DNA of 64,000 bases from Chondrus crispus (lineage: Eukaryota; Rhodophyta; Florideophyceae; Gigartinales; Gigartinaceae): NCBI RefSeq assembly GCF_000350225.1, contig NW_005179158.1, positions 616,158-680,157 on the forward strand, given 5' to 3'. Positions 1-9,523 of this stretch are shown piece by piece. Made by a program: the position numbers and the translations under genes. The notes beneath the pieces are model-generated. The model did not search any database, was not told the origin of the DNA, and was given only the letters and a program-made list of their open reading frames with translations. The stretch's first letter is position 1; the number at the start of each line of letters is the position of its first letter.

Positions 1-509
1 ATTGGCATATGAAGCCAGTTGGGCGGCAATGCGTTCTCGGGACCGCGAAACATTGTTCCTACGTTTCTGGCATGGTTCAGAGACGAGTAAAAGTCTGTGT
101 AGTCGCCAATCTTTGCCGGGAGATGCATGGTGACATCAGACTGCAGCGGCATGAGTTCCGCCTGCATATCTTTCCCCGCCTCTTTTAAGCCACTCTGCCG
201 CTTAGGAGCAGCAGAGAGTGCATCTTGGAGAGCAACGCGAACTTCAAGCCACGCTGGCTTTCCAAGTGCGAGGAAAGCATTCAGGGTTGCTTCGGAAAAT
301 ATGGTTCCAGCGGTTTTGGCAGTGACGAGAGGTCCTGGGAAGATCTCTGGGAGTCGAGATGCCAATTTGGCGAGGTCCAGAACACGATCGCCGATGGCAA
401 CACATACGGAGCGGCTGGTGTCCTTCTGTGAGAATACGCCGTACGGAAGATTGTTCAGCGGGAAAGGGCAGCTGGCATCGCAGGCACTTGCAACAAAGCT
501 TGGCTGCAT
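1..509 (-). CDS. FAH: Fumarylacetoacetase, N-terminal part (runs off the left edge)
   Basis: Fumarylacetoacetate hydrolase catalyses the last step of tyrosine breakdown, splitting fumarylacetoacetate into fumarate and acetoacetate in the cytosol. The first 169 residues are present and open to the window edge. The N-terminus has the family hallmark FPLNNLPYGVFS at about residues 16-27. The start of the catalytic domain reads IGDYTDFYSSLNHARNVG, followed by MFRGPENALPPNW. By analogy with mammalian FAH, the metal-binding Asp falls near residue 139 and the catalytic His near 146; both are present. The ATG at 509 is preceded by an in-frame stop and places the hallmark at the usual distance, so the start is well supported. 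No intron is seen. The C-terminal metal ligands lie outside the window. Confidence 0.93.
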   Translation of the reverse strand, partial: MQPSFVASACDASCPFPLNNLPYGVFSQKDTSRSVCVAIGDRVLDLAKLASRLPEIFPGPLVTAKTAGTIFSEATLNAFLALGKPAWLEVRVALQDALSAAPKRQSGLKEAGKDMQAELMPLQSDVTMHLPAKIGDYTDFYSSLNHARNVGTMFRGPENALPPNWLHMP

Positions 510-1927
510 GCTGTCGACTAAGAGAGTTGTCGTAGAGATACTTCACGTGGTAGGGAATGGATCAAGTCAACGAATCCCAGTTTTACTCATTGGTAGCAAT
601 TTCTCGATTTTTAGAGTCCTGTTTTTAAATCCTTCTCTAGTTGTGGTGAATCTCAGAAGCCTACTTACTGTCTCTTACAATGCCAAGGAGTGGACCGCTG
701 TGTGCGAGGGCGAATAATGGCTGGGCGGAGGTACTTTGGGTTCTTGTTGCGATGACGGCGCTTGCGGCGCATTGTTGTCCTCCTCCGGGCGACAAGACAT
801 ATCGCCAGAGCTGCTAGCGATACTGCTAGAGCTGCCAGAGTGTGCTTGCGGCTGTTCTGAAAGGGCATTGGCGAAGCGGGCATCACCGACAGCTCGAGAG
901 AGGGGTCTTGGAATGTGGAACTCCAGTGCGCAAGGATGGAATGGGAAGTGGTGCGGGAGTGGTGGAGTGGAGAGGGGTCGAGAGGGCTTGATCAGATGGT
1001 CAAAAGTAGTCAGCCGGCGACCACTTTATCGGTCGCTGATTGCTCAAAAAAGTAGTCGAGTGATACAGTGTTATTTTCTGGATGCACCCAATAAGTGTAG
1101 CTGGCCGCACACTTGCTGCAGTTGTCAAACACGAGTCCCTGGACCGTGGGCAGCCTCCGACGGCAACGCAAGCAACAATATCGGGATGCTCTCGGTTGCT
1201 GCCTTCAACGGTACCGACTGTATACTGTAGGAGCCATGCATCCCCCCGCACAAACAGAAGGCTGCAGTGGGATGCAAAGCTGATTCATGAAAGCGGTCCT
1301 GCGACCCTGGATTGGCAACGAACCAAGACAAATATACAAGCTTGTTCTTCTTCCAGAAAAGTGTTTCTGTTTAGCGAATGTACCCTACATGAAAACACAT
1401 GATTGAGCGCGGCGATGTACAATTGATGACATACACTGGCCGCAACTGTGCGCCCCAAAAGTTGCTGTCTTCACGAAAAAAAGCAGCACTGCAGATCTTG
1501 TCCATACCTCACTGCATTCAGCAAAAGATCAACTGTGCCACCACAAAAGCACCAAAAGCAAAACGCCCGCCATTCGTGCCTTCTTTGAAGAAGGCGCGCT
1601 CAAAAGTAGCATCCACTTCATACCTCGGCATCATCATCAAGCCTTTGAACAAGGCAACACTATATCTCACTACACCCGTCACAACAAACATGAGAGCACA
1701 AAGTTCGCTACATCGAGGGTCGTGCCCACATTGCAAGAGCAAACCGAGGAAAAGCACTTCTATTCTAAACAATTCTCACCTCCCGCAAAGCATGCAGCTT
1801 TGCCCATCACGCAGATCAATATTCACAAAAGCATCAGCGCCCATCCACCTTCACCTAGCCCGTCCACCGATAAAACTTGGCCAAAACCAAAAAAAAAGTA
1901 CAGCAAAACAATCGAAGGCGACCCCCC
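510..1927. other. Intergenic region between FAH and TIM23
   Basis: This stretch holds the upstream region of FAH and the downstream region of TIM23, both on the minus strand. Several short open frames exist on both strands, but none resembles a protein I recognise. Base composition shifts from GC-rich to AT-rich around 1400-1900. No RNA gene or repeat was recognised. Confidence 0.6.
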
Positions 1928-2707
1928 TCACAAAACGCCTTGCAACCCCCTTCCATAATACCCCTCCCTCGACGCCCAAACGGTACCAATAGCCGTAGCG
2001 GCGCCGGCAGCGGCCCAGATAGCCGCCGTCCTCGGGCCGCGCGTGCTCTTATACAGCGCGCCTGCTGCCGCGCCAGCCGCGGCATAGTTAGTCAGCGTCT
2101 CATCACTGGTATAGTTGTACAGGATGCTCTCCGACAAGCAAAAAGCCAGGGCGAGAACGCCAAAAGTATTGGCCATAGCCGCGCCTCTCTTCCCCGTGCC
2201 GTTCAGCACGGCGTTGACCCTAAGCTTCGCGGCTTTCCCAGCGCTGTCGTGCATGGCGCCGTAGAAGCCGCGGCCGGCGCCGATGACGGCGCCGGTCAAG
2301 TACGAGCCGCCGGCGAGGTAGGTGAGCTGCTCGGTGCCCGACTTCTTGCGGAAGGCGCGGTAGTCCTCGGCGAAGACGTATTCGACGTCGTCCAACGGGC
2401 GCGCGCGCAGCGAGCGCGGCGAGAGCACCGACGGGTTGATGCGGCCCATCGAGCCGAAGTCGATCGCCGGCGCGGACGAGGACGAGGGGAGGGGCGTGTC
2501 GAATGCGTCGGCGGAGAAGGAAGGGGTCGGGGCAGTGGAGTAGATGTCGAAGGAATCGGCCGGCGGGGTGGACGCGTCGAAGTCGTCGTCGAAGGCGCTC
2601 GCAAAGTCCGACGGAGAGCCCGTACCGTACGGGTCACTCGACAGCTCCTCTGCAGGCCCGGGGGAGGCCTCGTCGGACGGCGGCGCGGTGCTCCAAAGCC
2701 ACGACAT
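1928..2707 (-). CDS. TIM23: Mitochondrial inner-membrane translocase subunit Tim23
   Basis: Tim23 forms the presequence translocase channel of the mitochondrial inner membrane with Tim17 and Tim50. The protein has 259 residues. The first 90 or so are acidic, rich in Ser, Pro and Asp and low in complexity, matching the intermembrane-space receptor region. The Tim17/22/23 domain covers about residues 120-250 with four glycine-rich hydrophobic segments. Recognisable stretches are YLAGGSYLTGAVIGAGRGFY, KLRVNAVLNGTGKRGAAMAN and the C-terminal AAAGAAAGALYKSTRGPR, which is typical of Tim23. The ATG at 2707 is the first Met of the frame. It diverges from GOT1, with a shared promoter region of about 490 bp. 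A 335-codon frame on the opposite strand is a GC-driven shadow. Confidence 0.93.
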   Translation of the reverse strand: MSWLWSTAPPSDEASPGPAEELSSDPYGTGSPSDFASAFDDDFDASTPPADSFDIYSTAPTPSFSADAFDTPLPSSSSAPAIDFGSMGRINPSVLSPRSLRARPLDDVEYVFAEDYRAFRKKSGTEQLTYLAGGSYLTGAVIGAGRGFYGAMHDSAGKAAKLRVNAVLNGTGKRGAAMANTFGVLALAFCLSESILYNYTSDETLTNYAAAGAAAGALYKSTRGPRTAAIWAAAGAATAIGTVWASREGYYGRGLQGVL

Positions 2708-2907
2708 ACTAGAAAAGGGGGTGAAGTAACGGGGAAGGTAGGAATGTCAGGAAGGGGGGGAGGAAGGGGGGGAGGACGTAGGGAAGACGAACTGGCTACG
2801 CTGGGGTCGGTCGCTTTCGGAACAGAGGGCTGCGGGAGGCTGCGGCGGTTGCGGAGGGATGGCGTCACGGTGCGCGATCAGTGAATGATCAGGCGCCAAG
2901 TGTCTCT

Positions 2908-3014
2908 GCTCTGATTGGAAGAGAATTGGTATTCTTACAGTATCAGGATGAGAAAATTCGGCTCTGATTGGAGGAGAATCGGTATTCTTACAGCATCAGG
3001 AATGAGCAAATTCG
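2908..3014. promoter_or_regulatory. Duplicated 53/54-bp module with CCAAT boxes in the TIM23/GOT1 bidirectional promoter
   Basis: Two tandem units (2908-2960 and 2961-3014) differ at only a few positions. Each opens with CTGATTGG, the reverse complement of a CCAAT box, in the strong NF-Y context. Each also carries GGTATTCTTACAG. They lie between the divergent starts of TIM23 (2707) and GOT1 (3197). A role in shared transcription is inferred from position and motif. Confidence 0.55.
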
Positions 3015-3196
3015 GAGCGTTGCACAGCGGAAGGGCGTTGCATGTTTGCCAAGGTCACAATCAATCAACAGCCGCAGCCAACTCACCATCCCCCCCATCC
3101 CGGTGACCACTATCCCCACCTCACCCCGAGCCACCGTCCCCTCCCCCCCACCTTTCCTCAGCGCGACATATGTGAGCACGCCGCCGCTCTCACTCC

Positions 3197-3732
3197 ATGG
3201 CGTCCCCCTTCGCGGTGAGCGACCTGCGCAAGATCGGGATCGGTCTAACCGCGTTCGGCCTCGCCTTCTCCGTGCTCGGCATCGCCTTCTTCTTCGACAA
3301 GGGGCTGCTGGCGATGGGCAACGTCCTCTTCCTCGCCGGCGTCATCCTCATCATCGGCCCGACCCGCGCCGTCCGCTTCTTCTTCCAGCGCCGCAAGGCC
3401 AAGGGCTCGGCCCTCTTCTTCGCCGGCATGGCCCTCGTCCTCCTGGGCAAGCCCGTCGTCGGCATCGTCATCGAGGCCTTCGGCTTCATCAACCTCTTCG
3501 GCGACTTCTTCCCCGTCGTCATCTCCTTTTTGAGACGCATGCCCGTCGTCGGCAACGTCCTCAGCATGCCCGGCTTCAAATACGTACGCAGCTCACCCAC
3601 CCACCCCCCCCTGGCTTGCCTCTCTCCCCGCGCGCGTCACCGCCCTCACCGACTAACCGCGCCCCCATTCCCCCACTCTCACAGGTCGCCGACAAGCTGG
3701 CCAACACCGGCGGCTCCAAGCTGCCAGTCTGA
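3197..3732 (+). CDS. GOT1: Got1-family vesicle transport protein, one intron
   Basis: Got1/Golt1 proteins are small tetra-spanning Golgi membrane proteins acting in ER-Golgi and intra-Golgi traffic. Two exons, 3197-3583 and 3685-3732, give 144 residues, close to the family length of about 140. The 101-bp intron at 3584-3684 is phase 0, with donor GTACGC and acceptor CTCTCACAG. Exon 2 adds the family-like basic tail ending GGSKLPV. Four hydrophobic helices are visible, starting with IGIGLTAFGLAFSVLGIAFF and GNVLFLAGVILIIGPTRAV. Family motifs such as FLRRMPVVGNVL precede the splice. Without splicing the frame runs into proline-rich nonsense, which supports the intron. The ATG at 3197 directly precedes the conserved helix region. 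Confidence 0.9.
3584..3684 (+). other. GOT1 intron
   Basis: This is a GT-AG intron of 101 bp with a pyrimidine-rich 3' end. It is inferred because the reading frame on both sides joins in phase to complete the Got1 C-terminus. Confidence 0.85.
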
Positions 3733-4560
3733 CCTCCCCGCCCCGCCGCCCGCCTTCGTCGTCTCCCCCGCCCTCCCCCGCGAAGCTCGAGCCCGCATGT
3801 CTACGTCGCCTCTGCGCCGCCTCAGTCCCTGCTGCGCCCTTGGCGCACTCTTCTGCATGCCCGCCTCCCCCGCCCACCTTCCAACCATCCCGCCTTAACT
3901 AATTTTTGTGCGTTCCCCCGTCTGCCTACTCACCACATCCGCGTCTCCNNNNNNNNNNNNNNNNNNNNNNNNNNNNNNNNNNNNNNNNNNNNNNNNNNNN
4001 NNNNNNNAATCTTTCTCGTGCCTCGCGTTCGTGTTGGGACGCGCGTCGAAACGCGGCCTTTATTATTCCCAATAAATCACTCACTCACTTTGGGACCGCC
4101 GCCGAGTTGGTGCGCAGCCGCCATCCCCGCGCTTGCGCTCCTAGGCACTTGTTGCTTTCCGACTCGCGCCTGCGTGTACGCGCGCGATGCGGAAAGCGTT
4201 TGTCGATGGGCCACGAGGAACAGCACGCTCAATTCAAGCTCAAAGAGGCAGACTCGCGTGTTTGTCATCGCGGACGCACCTTCTTACCTTGAGAGCACGG
4301 AATCGCGTTTTGCTTTATTTTTCCACCACGCCTCAACCAACGTGTTTCCGTGCCCTCCTGTGCCCTCGAAACCCTACCCCACCATCTCCCACACCATTCG
4401 TCCCACATCCTCCTCCTCCTTCCGACCCACATCTGCCGATTCCCGCTCTCCCCTCTTCACATTCCCCGCGCCTCGTCTCCTGGCAACCGCGAATTCCGCT
4501 TCTCCACTCCTTCTCCCTCCCCCCGCCCCCCACACTGCTGCACAAGCGCCTCTTCCCGCT
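3733..4560. other. GOT1 to NblA spacer, including the assembly gap
   Basis: This is the 3' untranslated region of GOT1, an N gap and the 5' region of the NblA gene. The last 200 bp before 4561 are strongly pyrimidine-rich, as in the leader of the RNA-binding protein gene at 18 kb. The frame upstream of 4561 is open, but it has no ATG and no plausible protein sequence. Confidence 0.5.
3949..4007. other. Assembly gap (59 N)
   Basis: A run of undetermined bases lies downstream of GOT1. Its true length is unknown, so distances across it should not be trusted. Confidence 0.99.
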
Positions 4561-4935
4561 ATGGCGTTCGCGCCGCCCGCCTTCCCCCCCTCCCGCAGCC
4601 CGCTGCACGCGCCGCTTCTGACGCCAAAGCGCCCGCGCTTCTCGGCGCGCCCGTCCGTGCGCGCGCAGACGGGCTACATCCCCTCGGACGACGACAAGGC
4701 CGAGCCGATGTCGGACGTCCCGACCCAGCTCACGCTCGCGCAGCAGCTCCTGCTCAAGCAGTACGAGGAGCAGGTCGACCGCATGCACCCCGACGAGCGC
4801 CGCAAGCTCGCCATCGAAATCGCACGGCAGATGATGGTCAAGGATAACATCCTCAGGAAGGTACTCAAGACTGACGTCAATTTTGGCATCGAGCCCCCCG
4901 ACCCGGACGACTTGCAGCCGCCCGAGAAGGAGTGA
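4561..4935 (+). CDS. nblA: Nuclear-encoded, plastid-targeted NblA-like phycobilisome degradation protein
   Basis: NblA is a small helical adaptor that binds phycobiliproteins and brings them to the Clp protease when phycobilisomes are dismantled, for example under nutrient stress. The frame encodes 124 residues. Residues 57-110 match the NblA fold: LTLAQQLLLKQYEEQVDRM, then a helix ending in the family signature IARQMMVKDNILRKVLK. Cyanobacterial and plastid NblA proteins are about 55-65 residues. Here the core is preceded by about 50 residues rich in Pro, Ser, Arg and Ala with Phe near the N-terminus (MAFAPPAF), like a red-algal plastid transit peptide, and followed by an acidic tail rich in Pro and Asp. 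The ATG at 4561 is the only Met upstream of the domain. Known red-algal copies (ycf18/nblA) are plastid genes, so a nuclear copy implies endosymbiotic gene transfer. The family call rests on motif recall, not on a search. Confidence 0.8.
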   Translation: MAFAPPAFPPSRSPLHAPLLTPKRPRFSARPSVRAQTGYIPSDDDKAEPMSDVPTQLTLAQQLLLKQYEEQVDRMHPDERRKLAIEIARQMMVKDNILRKVLKTDVNFGIEPPDPDDLQPPEKE

Positions 4936-5824
4936 GAGCGCGGTTGGACTGCCCCTCGGGCGAGAAGGGAGGGCCGCAAATCACGGCGTGGAGCTGACGA
5001 CGGCAATCATTTGCGAGGCGGCCACAACCACGCTTGCGACGCAATCCACTCTGCTGCTGCTGCTGCTGCAGACTGAACGGAGCAACGCGACGTGTGCACC
5101 TCCAACGCTTCTGCATGCCGCAGGCGAATTGTCGGTTTAGATGGTTGCTACGTGTCCCTGTGCTGAGCGCTCCCATTTCAGCGGTGGATCATGCATCGAG
5201 TGGTGCGGCTCACCCGGGACTGCTAGAATATCGTCTCGTCGGTAAAGGCAATTTTATCACGTATCGATGCAGTTATGTGTCTGCGTGTTACTCGGAGCTA
5301 CCAGTAATGAAGGACAGGTCGTCCGGGAAACTCCAGTACACTGCTTTGTGAGGAGAGGACGCACTCCAGCGGGAGATACAAACCGAATCTAGAAGAGACT
5401 TCGCCGCAGGGTTTGGTTGTGTGTTGATGATGTTGATGAGGAGTCCGGGCTTTCCAGCGAAGGAGTTGTCATATGCTGATTGTTCCGTCGAGTGACTTAA
5501 GAAGGGCATTCTTTGTAGGTTCAAGGCGACAAATGAACCGGCCACATGGATGGGCAATGTTCTTCTTTCTAGCTAGAGACACTAGAAACATACTTGTAAA
5601 GAAATAACGCAACGGGTGTCTGCGCAGAGCAATCAAAGGACCGTAGAAAGCTCTGTTCAGCATTTTTTTGGCATCTTTTCGAAGAATTTTATACATAACC
5701 ACTTGATCTCCGAAACCCAACATCGCCCAAGCCCACAACTGAGCACTTTCTGTTGATCACAACCTCAACGTGTCCATGCCCATCGCCACCATAGCCGCTT
5801 CCTTTTCACACCACACGCAACCTC
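4936..5824. other. Spacer between NblA and FKBP genes, with a short CTG repeat
   Basis: About 890 bp carry the NblA 3' region and FKBP promoter. A (CTG)n microsatellite of about seven units lies at 5051-5071. Nothing else was recognised on either strand. Confidence 0.5.
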
Positions 5825-6553
5825 ATGGATAGTTTGGCACATCATGCGGCATTCTGCGTGCCCACTCTGCCGTTTGCAAAGAGTCCGTGTATCGCTCCGA
5901 AGTCATGGACATGTTCTGCCTCTCGAAGTGATGAAAGTGTGTCAGTGCCAAGGAGAGCAGTCCTGCTAGCCGTCGCAAGTTTTGCAGCACAAGCTGTACT
6001 TCCCTCTGTTGCTACCGCACAACCAACGCAAGAGGCCGAAACTCCGGCACCGGCCAAGGGGTTTCTTACTCAAAGCGGGCTGAAATACTATGATTTCCAG
6101 GAGGGGCAGGGCCCAACTCCAAAGTGGGGAGACTTCGTCTTAATCAAGTATACCGCATACACCGTCACGACCTCTGGCGGAGCGCTCGTGAAGCGCGATA
6201 AATCCGACAACTACTCCAAAGTCGGCTATCTCATTCATCATGGAAACGGCGAGCAAATACTTGGCCTGGAAGAAGCCATTCATTCCATGTCCACTGGAGG
6301 GCGGAGAAGAGCTATCATTCCCCGTCCAATTGCGTATAGCAACAGCAATCTTGGTCCAGTCCCCGCTTCCGATCGAAAGCGAAGGCAGTTTTCACAGGCT
6401 CTTCAAGAGGGAGATGGAACTGTTGTGTATGACATTGAACTTGTGAAAATGTGGAAGGATCCAGACGACAGAGGGTACTACAGCGACGAGACACCGACTG
6501 ACGAGGAAGTGCTACAGATGTTGAATGAGGACGATTCCGAAAAGAAAAACTAG
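5825..6553 (+). CDS. Thylakoid-lumen FKBP-type peptidyl-prolyl isomerase
   Basis: FKBP-type isomerases catalyse cis-trans isomerisation of prolyl bonds. The 242-residue protein has a two-part targeting signal. A Ser/Arg/Ala-rich plastid transit peptide with Phe near the N-terminus covers about residues 1-40. A twin-arginine lumen signal follows, with PRRAVLLAVASFAA leading into VLPSVATA, so cleavage is likely near residue 65 after ATA. The FKBP domain covers roughly residues 80-215, with GLKYYDFQEGQGPTP at the start and HGNGEQILGLEEAIHSM and TGGRRRAIIP in the core. A long insertion between the last strands (SNSNLGPVPASDRKRR) and an acidic C-tail resemble lumenal FKBPs of algae and plants. No intron. 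It converges on the ABCD gene, with about 250 bp between the stops. The exact lumenal subclass cannot be fixed without a search. Confidence 0.9.
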   Translation: MDSLAHHAAFCVPTLPFAKSPCIAPKSWTCSASRSDESVSVPRRAVLLAVASFAAQAVLPSVATAQPTQEAETPAPAKGFLTQSGLKYYDFQEGQGPTPKWGDFVLIKYTAYTVTTSGGALVKRDKSDNYSKVGYLIHHGNGEQILGLEEAIHSMSTGGRRRAIIPRPIAYSNSNLGPVPASDRKRRQFSQALQEGDGTVVYDIELVKMWKDPDDRGYYSDETPTDEEVLQMLNEDDSEKKN

Positions 6554-6801
6554 GTACTATGCTGTTTACAAGACACGAGAGGTTGGTTTGGGAAGAAAAG
6601 GTATGCACAATCCAAACCAATGTGTCATTCTACGGTTTTGTACTTATATTCCTCTGTGTAGATAGAGACAAATCCCCAAAATGCAAGGCATGGTGATCGC
6701 GAGCTTGTATGTAAAACGAAAGGGCTCCTGTACAAAAATTTTGAGTCTCATATTCATGTGTACCACATGTGCCAATCATGCATTGCAATGCCCCTGTGTC
6801 A

Positions 6802-8934
6802 TCATGTGCCGGAAGAACCTGGTACGCCGGAAACAAGGCTAGGAACGTCTCCAGCTTTGATTTCTCTGAATTCGTAGCTTCCCTCTCCATCGAAGGCCAA
6901 AACTTTGTCATGGAAACTCCATAGACTAGGGCGGTGGCTAACGCTAATCAGCGTGATCCCGCAGTCCTTCACAGACTGGTACAAGAGCTGCTCGACGTCT
7001 ATAGAGACTGCCGAAGAAGCTTCGTCCAAGATAGCGTAGTCCGGTTTGTGGAAAAGAAGACGACTAAAACCCAACCTCTGTTTCTGGCCTCCACTCAGGA
7101 CTTCAGCCCAATCCTGGACGGCATCAAGGCCCCCCTTTCTGCGAGTGATGTCTCCAAGATGCACCATTTCTAATAATTCTATGATGAGGTCGTCTGTTGC
7201 CCCTTTCTGTTGGACGGCCTCCGTCCATGTCATCGGGTAAGTAACATTCTCCCGAAGAGTACCGAGTGCGAGATACGGCCTTTGCGGTACGTAGAAAATT
7301 CGAGACCTCGACGGCCTATGTAGCGTACCGCCGTATAATGGCCAAAGCCCGGCGAGAACTCGGAATAGAGAACTTTTGCCAGAGCCGTTCGGGCCCGTAG
7401 TGAGAACATGACACCCACGCGGGATCTCAAATGTCAGGTTTTCAGCAAGGATCGTACAATCTGGGGACAGCAGGTTAACTCCTGAGAAGCGGACTACATT
7501 TTTCTCAGGACCTTCATCTTCTGAACCGACAATCAGCTCTCCTGGGATCATGAGTTCCGCCAGTTTGAGATCCCGTTCAAGGTCCGGGGATGATTCAAAT
7601 CTCTTCTGCACTGCCCGCTCATCCCCGAGGTCATCGAGAACATGTTGAAGACGGGTGACACGTTGACAATAACCAGTTAGCTTGGTGATTTCCTTCCCCG
7701 CAAGCACTAATCTTCCAATAGCACTTGCGAGTTGAAGCAAAAGCCTGGAATTTCTTGTGTACAGACCAGCAATATTTGATGCAGAAGTAGTTTCGGGATC
7801 TGTTTTCTTCTTGCTTCTAGTATTGCCTGCCAAAAAGCGTCTTGGGTGATTGAGAACCTGAAAGACCATGGAATCCGTAAAGAAGACAGGGATGGACACA
7901 ATGGAATATCCTACCACTGTGGCTAGATATTTGACTAGGATTGCGTCAACAAACCCGTTCCTCCATCTGGCTGCGAATAGCTTCTTCAAGTGATCAACCA
8001 CGTTGTCAAACGCGAGATTGATATATTGCTTTTCACGGCCTCCGCCGCCGAAAAAGGCAATTTCCTCAGAATGTGCAATGAGCCGTGAATGGTGGAGACG
8101 GTATTCACCTTCCAATCGTTGTTCATCTGCCGCCAGCTGCCCGAAAGGTGGTTGGACCGCCCGTAAAATTATTGAACAGAAGCCGAAGTACAAAATCATA
8201 CAAATGGGACCTGAGGGTCCGAGGCTCCTCGATAGTTGTCTCGAGAACAAGATAATATCAAAGGAGGGTTTGGAAATGTTAGAGTACAGATCGGCCATGG
8301 AAGAGCAAAACTTTTCAATGTCGACGGTGAGCAACTGATCAATGTTTCGTATCCTGGAATCAAGATTGGAGACCTTGTAAAACGTATTGGAGGACAAGTA
8401 TTTGTCATGAAAGTGCATACTCAATCTCCTTCGCATGAGCACCTTCAGTCGAGAAATCATGTACTTGAGTGAATTGTTCACAAAAGACATCGGAAACATC
8501 ATGGTGGCAATATCAATGATTGCTTTCTGGATAAATGCATCCTTGTCGCGGCCGACAATAGCCTTGACGACATGCCCTCCATTGGAGCTTGCCCACAAGT
8601 CGAGGTAACTTCTGGCACCCAGCAGGGCCGCGACAGTGGAGAGGGCGAGGAACTCCGTGGAGGCGACGCCTGGAATACAAATTTTGACAAAGGCAGTGAG
8701 ATTGGCGAAGAACTGGGCATCGACTTTAGCGACTAATGCAGGCTTTTCATCCGAGTCCGTGTCGTCACCGACTCGGTGTCGGCGAGAAGCGCGTAAGAAG
8801 CCTTTCTCGAGACGCTTATTTTGCACTGCAGCGTTCCATTTGTGGGCTAGGAGACCGCCAGCAGCTGCTGCAGCGGCAGTGGCGGCCAGGGCGGCGCGGG
8901 GCTGGGTGGAGAGGACCGACAATGCATTCGTCAT
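6802..8934 (-). CDS. Peroxisomal ABC subfamily D half-transporter
   Basis: ABCD half-transporters dimerise in the peroxisomal membrane and import fatty acyl-CoAs. The protein has 710 residues in the order TMD then NBD, as usual for the family (650-750). The N-terminal third holds the ABC_membrane_2 region with helices and the EAA-like stretch HSEEIAFFGGGGREKQ. The nucleotide-binding domain has Walker A GPNGSGKSS at about residue 514, signature LSGGQKQRLGFSRLL at about 627, Walker B YAILDEASSAV, and H-loop ISVSHRPSL. The open frame extends upstream to 9093, but only through a GTG. The first ATG at 8934 starts the natural N-terminus MTNALSVLS with an Ala-rich helix, so it is preferred. All catalytic motifs are intact. 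Targeting to peroxisomes is inferred from family membership. Confidence 0.92.
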   Translation of the reverse strand: MTNALSVLSTQPRAALAATAAAAAAGGLLAHKWNAAVQNKRLEKGFLRASRRHRVGDDTDSDEKPALVAKVDAQFFANLTAFVKICIPGVASTEFLALSTVAALLGARSYLDLWASSNGGHVVKAIVGRDKDAFIQKAIIDIATMMFPMSFVNNSLKYMISRLKVLMRRRLSMHFHDKYLSSNTFYKVSNLDSRIRNIDQLLTVDIEKFCSSMADLYSNISKPSFDIILFSRQLSRSLGPSGPICMILYFGFCSIILRAVQPPFGQLAADEQRLEGEYRLHHSRLIAHSEEIAFFGGGGREKQYINLAFDNVVDHLKKLFAARWRNGFVDAILVKYLATVVGYSIVSIPVFFTDSMVFQVLNHPRRFLAGNTRSKKKTDPETTSASNIAGLYTRNSRLLLQLASAIGRLVLAGKEITKLTGYCQRVTRLQHVLDDLGDERAVQKRFESSPDLERDLKLAELMIPGELIVGSEDEGPEKNVVRFSGVNLLSPDCTILAENLTFEIPRGCHVLTTGPNGSGKSSLFRVLAGLWPLYGGTLHRPSRSRIFYVPQRPYLALGTLRENVTYPMTWTEAVQQKGATDDLIIELLEMVHLGDITRRKGGLDAVQDWAEVLSGGQKQRLGFSRLLFHKPDYAILDEASSAVSIDVEQLLYQSVKDCGITLISVSHRPSLWSFHDKVLAFDGEGSYEFREIKAGDVPSLVSGVPGSSGT

Positions 8935-9499
8935 GGTGGGAGGGTTGGGAGGGTGCTCGGAAAATGAGGGGGATGTTGCTAAATGGAGATAGAGGGTTGG
9001 GTAGCTGCGGGAGGGGGAAAAGTGCCTGTAAAACGGGAGAAAAGGTCGAGTGGAGGGGTGACAAGGACGAAGACAAGGTGTCCTCGGGCACAAAGTGGAG
9101 GAAGTTAGTTTAGGGTGCGAAAAGAATTATTGCCAGGTTTCGAGATAGGACTCACGAAAGAATATTTTCTTATGAGAGGCAGTGACCTGCCTTGTAAAGG
9201 GTCGTGGTAACCGTTTAAAAAATCAGAGCGATGTGTTCGAATGGGGGGTAATGTACGAAGAAAAGCAGGAATGCAAGATGTCACCATGCTAGCCGTGGTG
9301 AAGCTGTGGCAGATTACCCCAGATATTGTCACGCTGGCGAGAGGCGGATTACATGTGGAAGCATCCAATTATCGTGCAAGCTTCTCTGGCGGAGGTACTG
9401 TAATAGGCAAGTGGAACCTTCAATCTTCATATTTTCAATTGTGGCACTCTGCCCAACATTGAAGGTGGAACCCGTGCCACCATATGCGAGGAATTTCAA

Positions 9500-9513
9500 G
9501 TTACACGTGTAAC
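9500..9513. promoter_or_regulatory. G-box palindrome GTTACACGTGTAAC
   Basis: A 14-bp perfect palindrome is centred on CACGTG, about 570 bp upstream of the ABCD start. It is a possible bHLH/bZIP-type site; function is inferred only from the motif. Confidence 0.3.
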
Positions 9514-9523
9514 ACTCACAACC

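Noticed and set aside
665-883. Minus-strand 72-codon frame with one hydrophobic segment upstream of FAH
   Set aside because: No homologue is recalled. It lies in the FAH leader, its composition is Arg-rich and unconstrained, and FAH already has a well-supported start at 509.
1877-2884. 335-codon plus-strand frame over TIM23
   Set aside because: It is antisense to a clear Tim23 gene, Arg/Gly-rich and low in complexity: a shadow of high GC codon use.
4561-4935. NblA gene as bacterial or plastid contamination
   Set aside because: It has an N-terminal targeting extension and lies between eukaryotic genes with spliceosomal introns and organelle signals on the same contig, although an N gap separates it from GOT1.
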